Source: Promethearchaeota archaeon
Lineage (GTDB): Archaea; Asgardarchaeota; Lokiarchaeia; Sigynarchaeales; SOKP01
DNA length: 8,250 bases
Assembly (NCBI GenBank): GCA_014729315.1
Contig: WJKD01000655.1
Coordinates: 1-8,250 of the forward strand
Reading direction: 5' to 3'
The position numbers were made by a program, and so were the translations under genes. Position 1 is the first letter of the stretch; each line of letters begins with the position of its first letter. The notes under the pieces are model-generated. The model was not told the origin of the DNA. It was given only the letters and a program-made list of their open reading frames with translations, and did not search any database. Shown piece after piece: positions 1 through 6,383 of the stretch.

Positions 1-33
1 CGATTATGTGTAATAAGAAAGAGAATAAATTGA

Positions 34-41
34 TAAAAAAG
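34..41 (-). terminator. Oligo-T run after the small Cys/His gene
   Basis: Just past the TAA stop the minus strand reads CTTTTTTA. T-runs without a hairpin are common archaeal termination signals. This one is short and the DNA is AT-rich, so it is only suggestive. Confidence 0.3.
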
Positions 42-44
42 AGA

Positions 45-293
45 TTAATCCGGCGTTTCAGAGACTTCTTCAGCTGTTTCTTCAGTTTTTTCTTTGATTT
101 CTTCAGTCTTAGATCCTCCCGGTTTAAAATGCTCGTATTGTCCTTTAACTTCATCGAGATCCACAGTTATTACGGTGTGACCGCGATGATTTGATTCAAA
201 GGTCTTAATTAAGATCTGATTTTGGGGGTCGGAAGGTTTTATAATTACATACTGCCTACACTTGATACAAGCTCTACATCTAATCCCAATCAC
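45..293 (-). CDS. Small Cys/His protein with acidic C-terminal tail, function unknown
   Basis: This gene encodes 82 residues from a GTG start. I do not recognise a named family. The N-terminal part (1-57) looks like a compact folded domain. It has three closely spaced cysteines, C6-x2-C9-x2-C12, and then H36-x2-H39 in the segment NHRGHTVITVDLDEV, an arrangement that could bind a metal such as zinc. Residues 58-82 are a low-complexity Glu/Lys/Thr tail that is probably disordered. There is no signal peptide or membrane segment, so it is likely cytoplasmic. The start is chosen because no in-frame ATG lies nearby and the first cysteines follow at once. A TATA-like stretch (327-336) lies about 39 bases upstream, and the only SD-like match, AGGTG, overlaps the start codon. 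It lies 428 bases beyond purL and is probably a separate transcript. It is likely real because the amino acid composition is protein-like and the Cys/His spacing is ordered; the function is open. Confidence 0.72.
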   Translation of the reverse strand: MIGIRCRACIKCRQYVIIKPSDPQNQILIKTFESNHRGHTVITVDLDEVKGQYEHFKPGGSKTEEIKEKTEETAEEVSETPD

Positions 294-326
294 CTAATTT
301 TTAGTTACTTATTGCTTTATTTTCTA

Positions 327-336
327 ATTATTTAAG
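327..336 (-). promoter_or_regulatory. Possible TATA element for the small Cys/His gene
   Basis: The minus strand reads CTTAAATAAT. Its centre is about 39 bases before the GTG start, which would give a short leader of about a dozen bases. It is a weak call in AT-rich DNA. Confidence 0.3.
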
Positions 337-371
337 ATTTTCTCAGATAATAACTTTTTGTTAATAATTAA

Positions 372-696
372 TTAATCATCATTTTCAAGATTTTTTATCC
401 TCCTACCTTGATAGCTTTATTGCCTAATAAAGAATTTCATTGAATTGATTTTACAACTATTAAACAGAAAAATTCTTTTACAAAATTAATTCAATTTTTT
501 CATATTTGCCCCTTTTTCTTCCTCAATTAAGTTGTAATCGAATAAGCAGTGATATTCGTTATAAAACTCCGGTAAATAGATGACCTCAATGTTATAATAC
601 CTTAAGCTCTTAATATAGAGTGCCAGCAACTAAATGGCCAAAGCTATTATAGGAATTTCCTAGTATTCCACAATTACCCATAATTTTATCCCCCAT
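372..696 (-). pseudogene. Probable decayed gene, family not recognised
   Basis: The 428-base gap after purL is not featureless on the minus strand. From ATG 696 a frame gives 28 residues, including MGNCGILGNSYNSFG, and stops at 610-612. The frame one base further on is open from 629 and gives protein-like text (IEVIYLPEFYNEYHC, then LIEEEKG) to a TAA at 486-488. That same frame then continues through a second TAA at 417-419 and ends with YQGRRIKNLENDD and a TAA at 372-374. Read together this would be about 105 residues with one +1 frameshift and two in-frame stops. The content is charged and tyrosine-rich rather than the Lys/Asn/Ile/Phe runs expected from random AT-rich DNA, which is why I favour a decayed gene. 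I cannot name the family, and chance remains possible. Confidence 0.38.
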
Positions 697-721
697 ATAT
701 AAAAACCTCATATCTTTATTA

Positions 722-2968
722 TTATATTTCCATAAGGTTTGGAATTGTGTCATCATATCTCTTTTTTAATTTCTCCACATCAAGAGATATTTTATCATTT
801 TTCAGACCATCAATAATGATTTCTGGCTCTGAAATTAAAACTCCTATTTTTTTAGCCATCACATTATGCTTTTGGGCGAGAGATAATATTTTATTATAAT
901 TTTTTGAATCTGATTCGATTATGAATCGTCCGACTGATTCACTAAACAAAAATTCGTCATCTCGCATATCTATAGGCTTAGACTCCTTTAAGTTAATTTT
1001 TATACCTAGCATATTTTTGAAACACATTTCTGCGATAGTGATGATAAATCCGCCTTTATTGACATCGTGATTGGCTAAAACAATATCATGTTCGTATAAA
1101 TCGAAGAGAAAATTCCAAGTACGTTGTATTTCTTCTTCTTTTACTTTTGGAGGGACGCCACCATCTAAGTCGTAAATAACCGAATGATATTCCGATCCAC
1201 CAAGTTCTGCTTTAGTCTCACCTATCAGAAATACATCGTTTTCGGAGTTTTTAAAGGGTAAGGTTATGATATTCTTAAGTCCTTCTATTAGACCTATAAT
1301 CATAACCACCGGAGTTGCTTTTATCGCTGTACCTGTAACCTCGTCCTCGTTGTAAAAGGAAACATTTCCACCAACAACCGGAATTCTTAACTTTTGACAG
1401 AAGTCCGACATTCCCCTAACGGCTTGAGAAAAATACCAAAAAGAATCCGGAATCTGAGGATTTCCAAAATTACAGCAATTCACCATAGCCATTGGTTTCG
1501 CACCATTCGCGATTACATTACCGCACACTTCAACTAATCCTCCTTTTGCTCCGTGGTAAGGATCTAAATAACAATGTTTAGAATTAGTTCCAACGCTTGC
1601 TGCAATGAATTTATTTGTTCCTATTATTCTTAAAACTCCAGAATCACCATTTCCACACTTTACTACGGATCGCACACCTACTTCGTGATCGTATTGTCGA
1701 TAAATCCATTTTTTATCGCATATGTTTTCAGAACCAATTAATTCGTAGATAATTTCCTCAATGGAAACTATAATTTCTGGAGTCTCTTGGTTAAGTAAAG
1801 TATCCAGATAATTTGGAGGATTCGCCTCTCTTTCGACGGTTGGTGATTCAGAAAGCGCTCTTGCAGGTAAATTAACTACAAGATCATTCTTTTCTTTAAC
1901 TTTTAAAATTTTTGAATCGTCGGTTCTTCCTATTACCGCATGAGGAACTTCGTATTTTTGAAATACATTTAAAATCTCTTCCAAACCTTCAGGTTTCACG
2001 ATAAATGCCATTCTTTCTTGTGATTCAGATAACATTATTTCAAAAGAATTCATATGTGGTTCTCTCGTGAATATTTTCTTAATATCAATATCTGCACCTG
2101 TGCCTCCATCTCCCGTCAATTCGCTTAGCGCGCAAGATAATCCTCCGCCTCCAAGATCTTTTAATCCTCTCACATGGCCCGTTTTGATTGCTTCTAGCGT
2201 AGCTTCTATAATGATCTTTTTCGTAAAAGGATCTCCAATCTGTACAGCAGGTCTATCTGCTTCAGATAATTCAGTTAAAGTTCGTGAAGCAAAGGTCACT
2301 CCATGAATACCATCTCTTCCCGTTGATCCTCCCATTAAGATAACATAATCGCCGGGATTATAAGCCTTACTAGGTGCGTGTTCAAAATCCTCAACAGTTC
2401 CTAAACCAATGCAAGCAACATTCACTAAGCAGTTACTTTCAAAACTCCTATCAAATTCAACCTCTCCTCCAATAGTGGGAATTCCAGTGCAATTCCCATA
2501 ATCCGCAATTCCCTTTACTACGTATTTAAAAAGCCATTGCGAATGAGGATTATCTTTTAAAGGACCAAATCTTAATGGATCAAGTAATGCAATTGGTCTT
2601 ACACCCATACAGAGAATATCTCTTATAATTCCACCAATTCCCGTTGCTGCCCCATGGTAGGGTTCTATTGCTGATGGATGATTATGCGATTCTATTCTGA
2701 ACGCGATACAATACCCATCACCTATGTCAATTACACCCGCATCTTGTCCAGGACCTGCTAATACATAATCATAATTCTTTTCAGCATCTTCAAAATATTT
2801 CAAAATCGGTCTGGAGGATTTGTAGGAACAATGTTCGCTCCACATTACGTCAAACATTCCCAATTCAACCGAAGAAGGTGCCCTATTAAGAGAAGAATTT
2901 ATTTTCTCAATTTCTTCTGGCGTTAAATCTACATCCAACTTGTCTCCATTTACATTTATTTCGGGCAT
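722..2968 (-). CDS. purL: Phosphoribosylformylglycinamidine synthase subunit PurL (small type)
   Basis: PurL is the synthetase subunit of FGAM synthase, step 4 of de novo purine synthesis. It activates FGAR with ATP, and the ammonia supplied by PurQ yields FGAM. The protein has 748 residues, typical for the small PurL that works with separate PurS and PurQ. Family motifs are in order. SEHCSYKSS (44-52) includes the conserved His46. ESHNHPSAIEPYHGAATG (93-110) is the nucleotide/Mg site. It is followed by GGEVEF (167-172), LKDLGGGGLSCALSE (269-283) and SESQERM (314-320). The second AIRS-like half has DPYHGAKGGLVEVCGN (469-484), VVGGNVSFYNE (531-541), GGSEY (590-594), HDVNKGG (634-640) and FSESVGR (675-681). 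HDVNKGG departs slightly from the more usual HDVSDGG. ATG 2968 lies four bases after the purQ stop and has a good Shine-Dalgarno, so it is translationally linked to purQ. No truncation is seen. Confidence 0.98.
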   Translation of the reverse strand: MPEINVNGDKLDVDLTPEEIEKINSSLNRAPSSVELGMFDVMWSEHCSYKSSRPILKYFEDAEKNYDYVLAGPGQDAGVIDIGDGYCIAFRIESHNHPSAIEPYHGAATGIGGIIRDILCMGVRPIALLDPLRFGPLKDNPHSQWLFKYVVKGIADYGNCTGIPTIGGEVEFDRSFESNCLVNVACIGLGTVEDFEHAPSKAYNPGDYVILMGGSTGRDGIHGVTFASRTLTELSEADRPAVQIGDPFTKKIIIEATLEAIKTGHVRGLKDLGGGGLSCALSELTGDGGTGADIDIKKIFTREPHMNSFEIMLSESQERMAFIVKPEGLEEILNVFQKYEVPHAVIGRTDDSKILKVKEKNDLVVNLPARALSESPTVEREANPPNYLDTLLNQETPEIIVSIEEIIYELIGSENICDKKWIYRQYDHEVGVRSVVKCGNGDSGVLRIIGTNKFIAASVGTNSKHCYLDPYHGAKGGLVEVCGNVIANGAKPMAMVNCCNFGNPQIPDSFWYFSQAVRGMSDFCQKLRIPVVGGNVSFYNEDEVTGTAIKATPVVMIIGLIEGLKNIITLPFKNSENDVFLIGETKAELGGSEYHSVIYDLDGGVPPKVKEEEIQRTWNFLFDLYEHDIVLANHDVNKGGFIITIAEMCFKNMLGIKINLKESKPIDMRDDEFLFSESVGRFIIESDSKNYNKILSLAQKHNVMAKKIGVLISEPEIIIDGLKNDKISLDVEKLKKRYDDTIPNLMEI

Positions 2969-2972
2969 CTAT

Positions 2973-3686
2973 TTACAATCCTCCGTTTTTAAGAAAATTT
3001 ACCATAGATTGGAAAAATACTTTCCCATGAGCGTTGCCGTAAGGGCTTAAAATTCTTTCAGAAGCTCTTTCTGGATGGGGCATTAAACCTAGACAATTTC
3101 TCTCGAGATTGCATACGCCAGCTATATTATCCATAGAACCATTAGGATTAGCTTTTTCTGTTGGATCGTTTTCACCGTTCACGTATCTTAGAACTATTAG
3201 ATTATTATCTTCCAGTTCTTTTAGATTATCAGTGAAATATCTACCCTCTCCGTGAGCTATGGGGATATCTACTTGATCATTTTTGTTAAATTTATTTGTA
3301 AAAGCAGTGTGAGTATTTTCAACTCGAATTTTGACCCACTTGCATATGAATTTGAGAGAATCGTTTTTCAATAACGCTCCTGGAAGAAATTGAGCTTCTG
3401 CCAGTATCTGAAAACCATTACAAATTCCAATCACTGGTTTTTTCTCTTTTAACATGTTTTCTGCCTCATCCAATGCTGGACTGTGAGCCGCAATTATCCC
3501 AGATCTTAAATAATCTCCAAAAGAGAATCCTCCAGGGAGAACAGCACCGTCATATTTTGATTCTTTGAATTGATTGTGCCATACGAGTTCAGCATCGATG
3601 CCTTCTATTACATTATTTAAGACATGGACCGTGTCTAAATCGCAATTAGAACCTGGGAATTGAATGACGGCTATTTTAATAGTCAT
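2973..3686 (-). CDS. purQ: Phosphoribosylformylglycinamidine synthase subunit PurQ (glutaminase)
   Basis: PurQ is the class I glutamine amidotransferase subunit of FGAM synthase. It hydrolyses glutamine and passes ammonia to PurL. The protein has 237 residues, the normal size for stand-alone PurQ. It begins with [13 protein letters not shown] (4-16), typical of the family N-terminus. [13 protein letters not shown] (51-63) forms the oxyanion-hole region. GICNGFQ (87-93) holds the nucleophile Cys89. AHGEGRY (144-150) and MPHPERA (202-208) follow, the latter giving catalytic His204 and Glu206, so the Cys-His-Glu triad is complete. It starts 18 bases after the purS stop, with only a weak GAGA upstream, and ends four bases before purL, so the three genes almost certainly share one transcript. 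The product is cytoplasmic and acts in a complex with PurL and PurS. Confidence 0.98.
   Translation of the reverse strand: MTIKIAVIQFPGSNCDLDTVHVLNNVIEGIDAELVWHNQFKESKYDGAVLPGGFSFGDYLRSGIIAAHSPALDEAENMLKEKKPVIGICNGFQILAEAQFLPGALLKNDSLKFICKWVKIRVENTHTAFTNKFNKNDQVDIPIAHGEGRYFTDNLKELEDNNLIVLRYVNGENDPTEKANPNGSMDNIAGVCNLERNCLGLMPHPERASERILSPYGNAHGKVFFQSMVNFLKNGGL
2978..2984 (-). promoter_or_regulatory. Shine-Dalgarno site of purL inside the end of purQ
   Basis: The minus strand reads GGAGGAT, nine bases before ATG 2968 and overlapping the last codons of purQ. It is the clearest Shine-Dalgarno next to an annotated start in the window and fixes the purL start. It supports purL as an internal operon gene, in contrast to the SD-less first genes. 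Confidence 0.8.
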
Positions 3687-3704
3687 AAAATTAGATTCTC
3701 ATTT

Positions 3705-3977
3705 TTAGTCTTTTTTTCTTACATCTAAAACTGTGAGATTTTGAGTAACGGGGTTAAAAATTCTTAGATCATTACACATATTTATAACACTTTCTTTAGC
3801 TTCATCCTTATTTTTTGCTTGAATATTAATTCTTAAATATTGTCCGCTACGCACATTTAAAACAGCATCGTATCCTTTTTTAGCAAATAAGTCTTTTTGA
3901 ATAGTTTCTCCTACGGGATCTCTCGCTGCTGGCTTATTTTCTAGAACAACTTCAACAACGAAATCTATTCTATTCAT
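3705..3977 (-). CDS. purS: Phosphoribosylformylglycinamidine synthase subunit PurS
   Basis: PurS is the small bridging subunit of FGAM synthase. It is not catalytic but is needed to dock PurQ onto PurL and form the ammonia path. The protein has 90 residues, slightly above the usual 80-85. It shows the family pattern: an N-terminal beta strand (FVVEVVLENKPAARDPVG, 6-23), then a helix and GYDAVLNVRSGQYLRI (35-50). A second helix follows (58-71), and a last segment, FNPVTQNLTVLDV (74-86), corresponds to the conserved NPVI-like end. It is the first gene of the purS-purQ-purL cluster. ATG 3977 has no Shine-Dalgarno, but a TATA-like box is centred about 25 bases upstream, consistent with a leaderless mRNA starting at or near the ATG. 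Confidence 0.96.
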   Translation of the reverse strand: MNRIDFVVEVVLENKPAARDPVGETIQKDLFAKKGYDAVLNVRSGQYLRINIQAKNKDEAKESVINMCNDLRIFNPVTQNLTVLDVRKKD

Positions 3978-3996
3978 TTACTTAAGAAAATGTTAG

Positions 3997-4006
3997 TTAT
4001 AATTTT
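3997..4006 (-). promoter_or_regulatory. Probable TATA box of the purSQL operon
   Basis: The minus strand reads AAAATTATAA, centred about 25 bases before the purS ATG. The distance fits a leaderless archaeal transcript, and no Shine-Dalgarno is present. It suggests purSQL has its own promoter rather than depending on read-through from purC. Confidence 0.5.
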
Positions 4007-4075
4007 AATAATTCTTATTAATTCTTAAATAAACCGCAATTAAATTAAATTAAGGAGAAAACTGTTGGGTCTATA

Positions 4076-4124
4076 TAGAATTATCTTAAAACCAAGGGGT
4101 AAAGTGAGCTGTTGAATAATTCTA
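4076..4124. repeat. Nine-base inverted repeat between the 69-residue gene and purS
   Basis: TAGAATTAT (4076-4084) is exactly complementary to ATAATTCTA (4116-4124), with a 31-base loop that is less AT-rich than its surroundings. It lies downstream of the 69-residue gene and about 70 bases upstream of the purS TATA box. It could be a 3'-end stem, an operator half-site pair, or chance in AT-rich DNA. Confidence 0.25.
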
Positions 4125-4133
4125 AAATCACAG

Positions 4134-4142
4134 AAAAAAAGA
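4134..4142 (-). terminator. Oligo-T run after the 69-residue membrane protein gene
   Basis: Seventeen bases past the stop, the minus strand reads TCTTTTTTT. This is consistent with an archaeal T-run terminator that would separate this gene from purSQL. No stable hairpin directly precedes it. Confidence 0.4.
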
Positions 4143-4159
4143 ATTGTTAAAATTAAATC

Positions 4160-4369
4160 TTAAAAACTAATTAATAATCCTATAAACACCATTGTCACTA
4201 AGGCCAATAGTCCAATCCCGTAGCTGTATCCGCTTAATTTAGGTAATCCTTTTTCTTCTGATCCTTCTTTTCCTCTTTTTCTAGCTTTGAGAACGTCAAT
4301 AATAATCAATAGACCCGCCAATAAAAATAATGAAAAGTTGATGATTAATAGAATTTCGATTAAAATCAT
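4160..4369 (-). CDS. Small two-helix membrane protein, function unknown
   Basis: This gene encodes 69 residues that I do not recognise. The sequence is a membrane hairpin. A hydrophobic segment spans about residues 2-25 (ILIEILLIINFSLFLLAGLL and onward). A short, highly charged loop follows (28-44, KARKRGKEGSEEKGLPK), and then a second hydrophobic segment at about 48-68. The loop is net positive, so by the positive-inside rule it probably faces the cytoplasm with both ends outside. The gene is well supported for its size: a strong TATA-like box lies 27 bases before the ATG, there is no Shine-Dalgarno (leaderless pattern), and a T-run follows the stop. It sits between purC and purS in the same direction but appears to be its own transcript, so a purine role is not implied. 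It resembles SecG-like hairpins only in layout; I see no sequence basis for that name. Confidence 0.72.
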   Translation of the reverse strand: MILIEILLIINFSLFLLAGLLIIIDVLKARKRGKEGSEEKGLPKLSGYSYGIGLLALVTMVFIGLLISF

Positions 4370-4390
4370 TATAAAAAACTTACACGTGTT

Positions 4391-4401
4391 TTATATTTAA
4401 A
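4391..4401 (-). promoter_or_regulatory. TATA box of the 69-residue membrane protein gene
   Basis: The minus strand reads TTTAAATATAA, a very good match to the archaeal TATA consensus. It is centred 27 bases before ATG 4369, so transcription should begin at or next to the start codon. It is the best promoter in the window and supports both the gene and its start. Confidence 0.65.
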
Positions 4402-4415
4402 TGTTATCTCTCAAT

Positions 4416-5399
4416 TTAAAGGAATTTCGTTTTCTCTAAATTTTTTTTTATTCGTTCCTTAATGCTGGATAAGTCTGGTTTAAATTCTAGTCCCGTTATC
4501 TTCTCGTAACTTTTTTTATATCTTTTTGCCAGTTCTATTTTAATATCATCTGAGATTGGAGGAATGTCTTGACTTGGTTTAATATTAGGGAATACCTCAG
4601 GGTATGTGTCCATCAACCATCCTCGAAATATCTCTTTGTCCAAAATTTCGGGCTCTTCACCCGCATTAAACCTCTCCTCATAAGTGTCCAAGATCCAAAA
4701 TCGGGACGAATCTTGGGTATGTATCTCGTCAATAACCATTAGTTCTCCGTCTTTTATTCCAAATTCATATTTAGTATCGACCATAATTAAACCATTCTTT
4801 TGGCAATAATCTTGTCCGAACTTAAATAGCTTCAAAGAGGCCTCTTCCATCTTTTCATAAAGATCTTTATCAACCATACTCTTATCAATTATTTCTTCCT
4901 TAGATAAGTAAATATCGTGTCCTGATTCCGCCTTTGTTGAAGGGGTAACTATTATTCCCTCTAATTTTTGATTTTTTCGCATACCAGAAGGAAGCATTAT
5001 TCCAGAAGTTGGAATATCTTTCTTGTAGTTTCTCCAAATCGTTCCCGTAATGTATCCTCTCACGATAATTTCGATAGGGATAGTTTTACATTGATGTACT
5101 ATTGAAACATTCGGATCTGGAACCTCGATTAAGTGGTTTTTTACTATTTTTTCGGTTTTTTCAAACCAAAACGCCGATATCTGGTTTAACATTTGACCTT
5201 TAAATGGGATCGTGGTGATTACGCGATCAAAAGCCGAGAGTCTATCTGTTGCTATAATGACTCTTATTGATTTTTCTTCTTTAATATAATTATCCCTCAC
5301 CTTTCCTCGATATAGATTTCCTAATGATGAAAAATTTGTCTCGGAAAGTGAATTTGAAAGATTATTTTTTACGATTTTCTCAAAATTTTCAGAAACCAT
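4416..5399 (-). CDS. purC: Phosphoribosylaminoimidazole-succinocarboxamide synthase (SAICAR synthetase)
   Basis: PurC joins CAIR and aspartate with ATP to make SAICAR in de novo purine synthesis. The motifs are clear: LYRGKVRDNY (29-38) at the ATP-binding front, ATDRLSAFD (50-58), PFKGQMLNQISAFWF (65-79), VRGYITGTIWRNY (113-125), DTKYEFG (208-214) and IDEIHTQDSSRFW (223-235). At 327 residues it is the long form, closer in size to the fungal and Bacteroidetes-type enzymes (about 300) than to the compact bacterial and archaeal form (about 235-250). The extra length is an N-terminal extension, an insert around 127-160, and a C-terminal extension after about 240. ATG 5399 has no Shine-Dalgarno, and TATA-like stretches lie upstream. 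The product is cytoplasmic. It lies 82 bases after the MazG-like gene. No usable T-run separates it from the 69-residue gene, so read-through is possible. Confidence 0.97.
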   Translation of the reverse strand: MVSENFEKIVKNNLSNSLSETNFSSLGNLYRGKVRDNYIKEEKSIRVIIATDRLSAFDRVITTIPFKGQMLNQISAFWFEKTEKIVKNHLIEVPDPNVSIVHQCKTIPIEIIVRGYITGTIWRNYKKDIPTSGIMLPSGMRKNQKLEGIIVTPSTKAESGHDIYLSKEEIIDKSMVDKDLYEKMEEASLKLFKFGQDYCQKNGLIMVDTKYEFGIKDGELMVIDEIHTQDSSRFWILDTYEERFNAGEEPEILDKEIFRGWLMDTYPEVFPNIKPSQDIPPISDDIKIELAKRYKKSYEKITGLEFKPDLSSIKERIKKNLEKTKFL

Positions 5400-5422
5400 A
5401 ATAATAATTAAAATTCCAAAGG

Positions 5423-5431
5423 TAATAAAAA
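5423..5431 (-). promoter_or_regulatory. Possible TATA element of purC
   Basis: The minus strand reads TTTTTATTA, centred about 28 bases before ATG 5399. This would give a leaderless purC mRNA. A second TATA-like stretch, ATTTTATAA (5445-5453), would give a leader of about 25 bases. The sequence does not decide between them. Confidence 0.35.
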
Positions 5432-5481
5432 CCCTAATTATTAATTATAAAATAATACCCGCCTAATTTTGTGAATATATA

Positions 5482-5871
5482 TTACTTTTTGTAGTAATGA
5501 CCGTTGTTAAACTCCTCAACGGGGTATTTTTTAATATTTTTTTGCATTTTTCTCTTAAATGCTTGAGTTAGGTCGAGATCTATACAGTTAACAAAACTAA
5601 GCAGATAAATAAAAATGTCTGCGACCTCGTCTGAAATTTTTGAATAGAGGTCCTTATCATCTTTAACTTTATTAATATCGTTTAGATCTTCCCTAAAAAG
5701 GAACAATTCCGCTAATTCACCTACTTCAACGAACAAAGCATCAATTAAATGTTTTGGAGTATGGTATTTTGTCCAACCTCTTTTCTGAACAAACTTTTTG
5801 ACTTCATTCTTGAAAAATAGGATTGTTTTATTCTCTTTATCTGAAATTTTATTAGATCTCATCTCGACCAT
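5482..5871 (-). CDS. MazG-like nucleotide pyrophosphohydrolase (DCTPP1/RS21-C6 type)
   Basis: This is an all-alpha NTP pyrophosphohydrolase of the MazG superfamily, which cleaves (d)NTPs to the monophosphate and pyrophosphate. The sequence most resembles the DCTPP1/RS21-C6 branch, associated with dCTP and modified dCTP pool cleaning. Counting from ATG 5871 (129 residues), FVQKRGWTKYHTPKHL (27-42) matches the family's entry segment. EVGE (49-52) gives the first ExxE metal ligands and DEVAD (81-85) gives the later ExxD ligands. KMQKNIKKYPVEE (108-120) matches the C-terminal K..N..KYP motif. All four expected acidic ligands are present. The start is uncertain: a TTG at 5880 and an ATG at 5862 are also in frame, and no Shine-Dalgarno or well-placed TATA box decides. 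It lies just upstream of purC in the same direction, a nucleotide-metabolism neighbourhood. The exact substrate is inferred from family likeness only. Confidence 0.87.
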   Translation of the reverse strand: MVEMRSNKISDKENKTILFFKNEVKKFVQKRGWTKYHTPKHLIDALFVEVGELAELFLFREDLNDINKVKDDKDLYSKISDEVADIFIYLLSFVNCIDLDLTQAFKRKMQKNIKKYPVEEFNNGHYYKK

Positions 5872-6039
5872 AATATTCAATCGGTGTAATAGAATTCTCT
5901 CTTGTATTGAGATCTATTAATCTATAGAAAGGATTAAAAAAATCTGTCAACATATTAACAATCGTTTTATGAATATAATTGATATATTTTTAAAAAATAA
6001 GCTTCTATAATTGCTTAAAAAGTCTGTATGAAAGAAAAA

Positions 6040-6050
6040 TTATAATTATA
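6040..6050 (+). promoter_or_regulatory. TATA-like element before the phosphatase remnant
   Basis: TTATAATTATA is centred about 26 bases before ATG 6071, the same geometry as the leaderless promoters on the other strand. It may be the surviving promoter of the broken phosphatase gene. The 158 bases before it (5881-6039) show nothing else I can support. Confidence 0.4.
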
Positions 6051-6070
6051 TGACAAATTAGAAAAATTTA

Positions 6071-6361
6071 ATGAAAGCAAATATAGACAAAATCCACGAA
6101 AAATTATATATCTCCACGCAATAAGCAAGGAGGATTTTAAAAATATCTTAAAACTTGGTTTTAGGAATATTGTCAATTTAGCAGAGACTTGGGAATACGG
6201 GCCACCAAAAAACATTAATATAATTTGAAATTAATGTTCTGGATTTTCCAAAGCCTAATTTTAAAGAAATCTCTAATGTCAAGCTTAGAATTGGATCTTT
6301 TAAAAATTATAAAAAGTTAAAAATTAGCGTTAGTACTAGATTAGCGTCAAATCAATCCTAA
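6071..6361 (+). pseudogene. Remnant of a dual-specificity protein phosphatase gene (N-terminal part)
   Basis: The protein text is split over frames. ATG 6071 gives ANIDKIHEKLYIST before a TAA at 6122-6124. The frame shifted back by one base, from 6121, gives ISKEDFKNILKLGFRNIVNL and then AETWEYGPPKNINI before a TGA at 6226. Skipping one base returns to the first frame at 6224 with FEINVLDFPKPNFKEIS and an open stretch to a TAA at 6359-6361. A further shift near 6276 would give SSLELDLLKIIKS. Joined, this reads like the front of a dual-specificity or Tyr phosphatase-like protein: an 'I..I...LYIS' strand, a helix, 'LGF..IVNL', and a '(D)FP.PDF'-like strand before the catalytic helix. The HCxxGxxR phosphate-binding loop is absent; the sequence runs into the TPR gene instead. 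I infer a truncated, frameshifted pseudogene. Sequencing errors could explain the shifts but not the missing catalytic half. Confidence 0.6.
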
Positions 6362-6383
6362 AATTATCGAAAATTGAGAAAAA

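Noticed and set aside
6..194. Plus-strand open frame of 62 codons rich in Phe and Ser
   Set aside because: It is the complement of the Glu/Lys-rich tail of the small Cys/His gene; the Phe/Ser runs are the antisense of GAA/GAG and AAA codons.
397..404. Shine-Dalgarno-like GGAGGATA on the minus strand downstream of purL
   Set aside because: The only starts at suitable spacing lead to a stop within six codons. The bases are better explained as Arg-Arg-Ile codons of the decayed frame.
2067..2306. Plus-strand open frame of 79 codons inside purL
   Set aside because: It is antisense to a strongly conserved part of purL, with no independent support.
4053..4111. Tiny plus-strand frame after AAGGAGA (TTG start, 16 codons)
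   Set aside because: It has an SD-like match and a TTG start but is too short, has no family likeness, and lies opposite in direction to all neighbours.
6015..6215. Minus-strand open frame of 66 codons
   Set aside because: It lies opposite the phosphatase remnant, is a Phe/Leu/Ser-rich string typical of a complement of AT-rich coding DNA, and has no supported promoter or SD.
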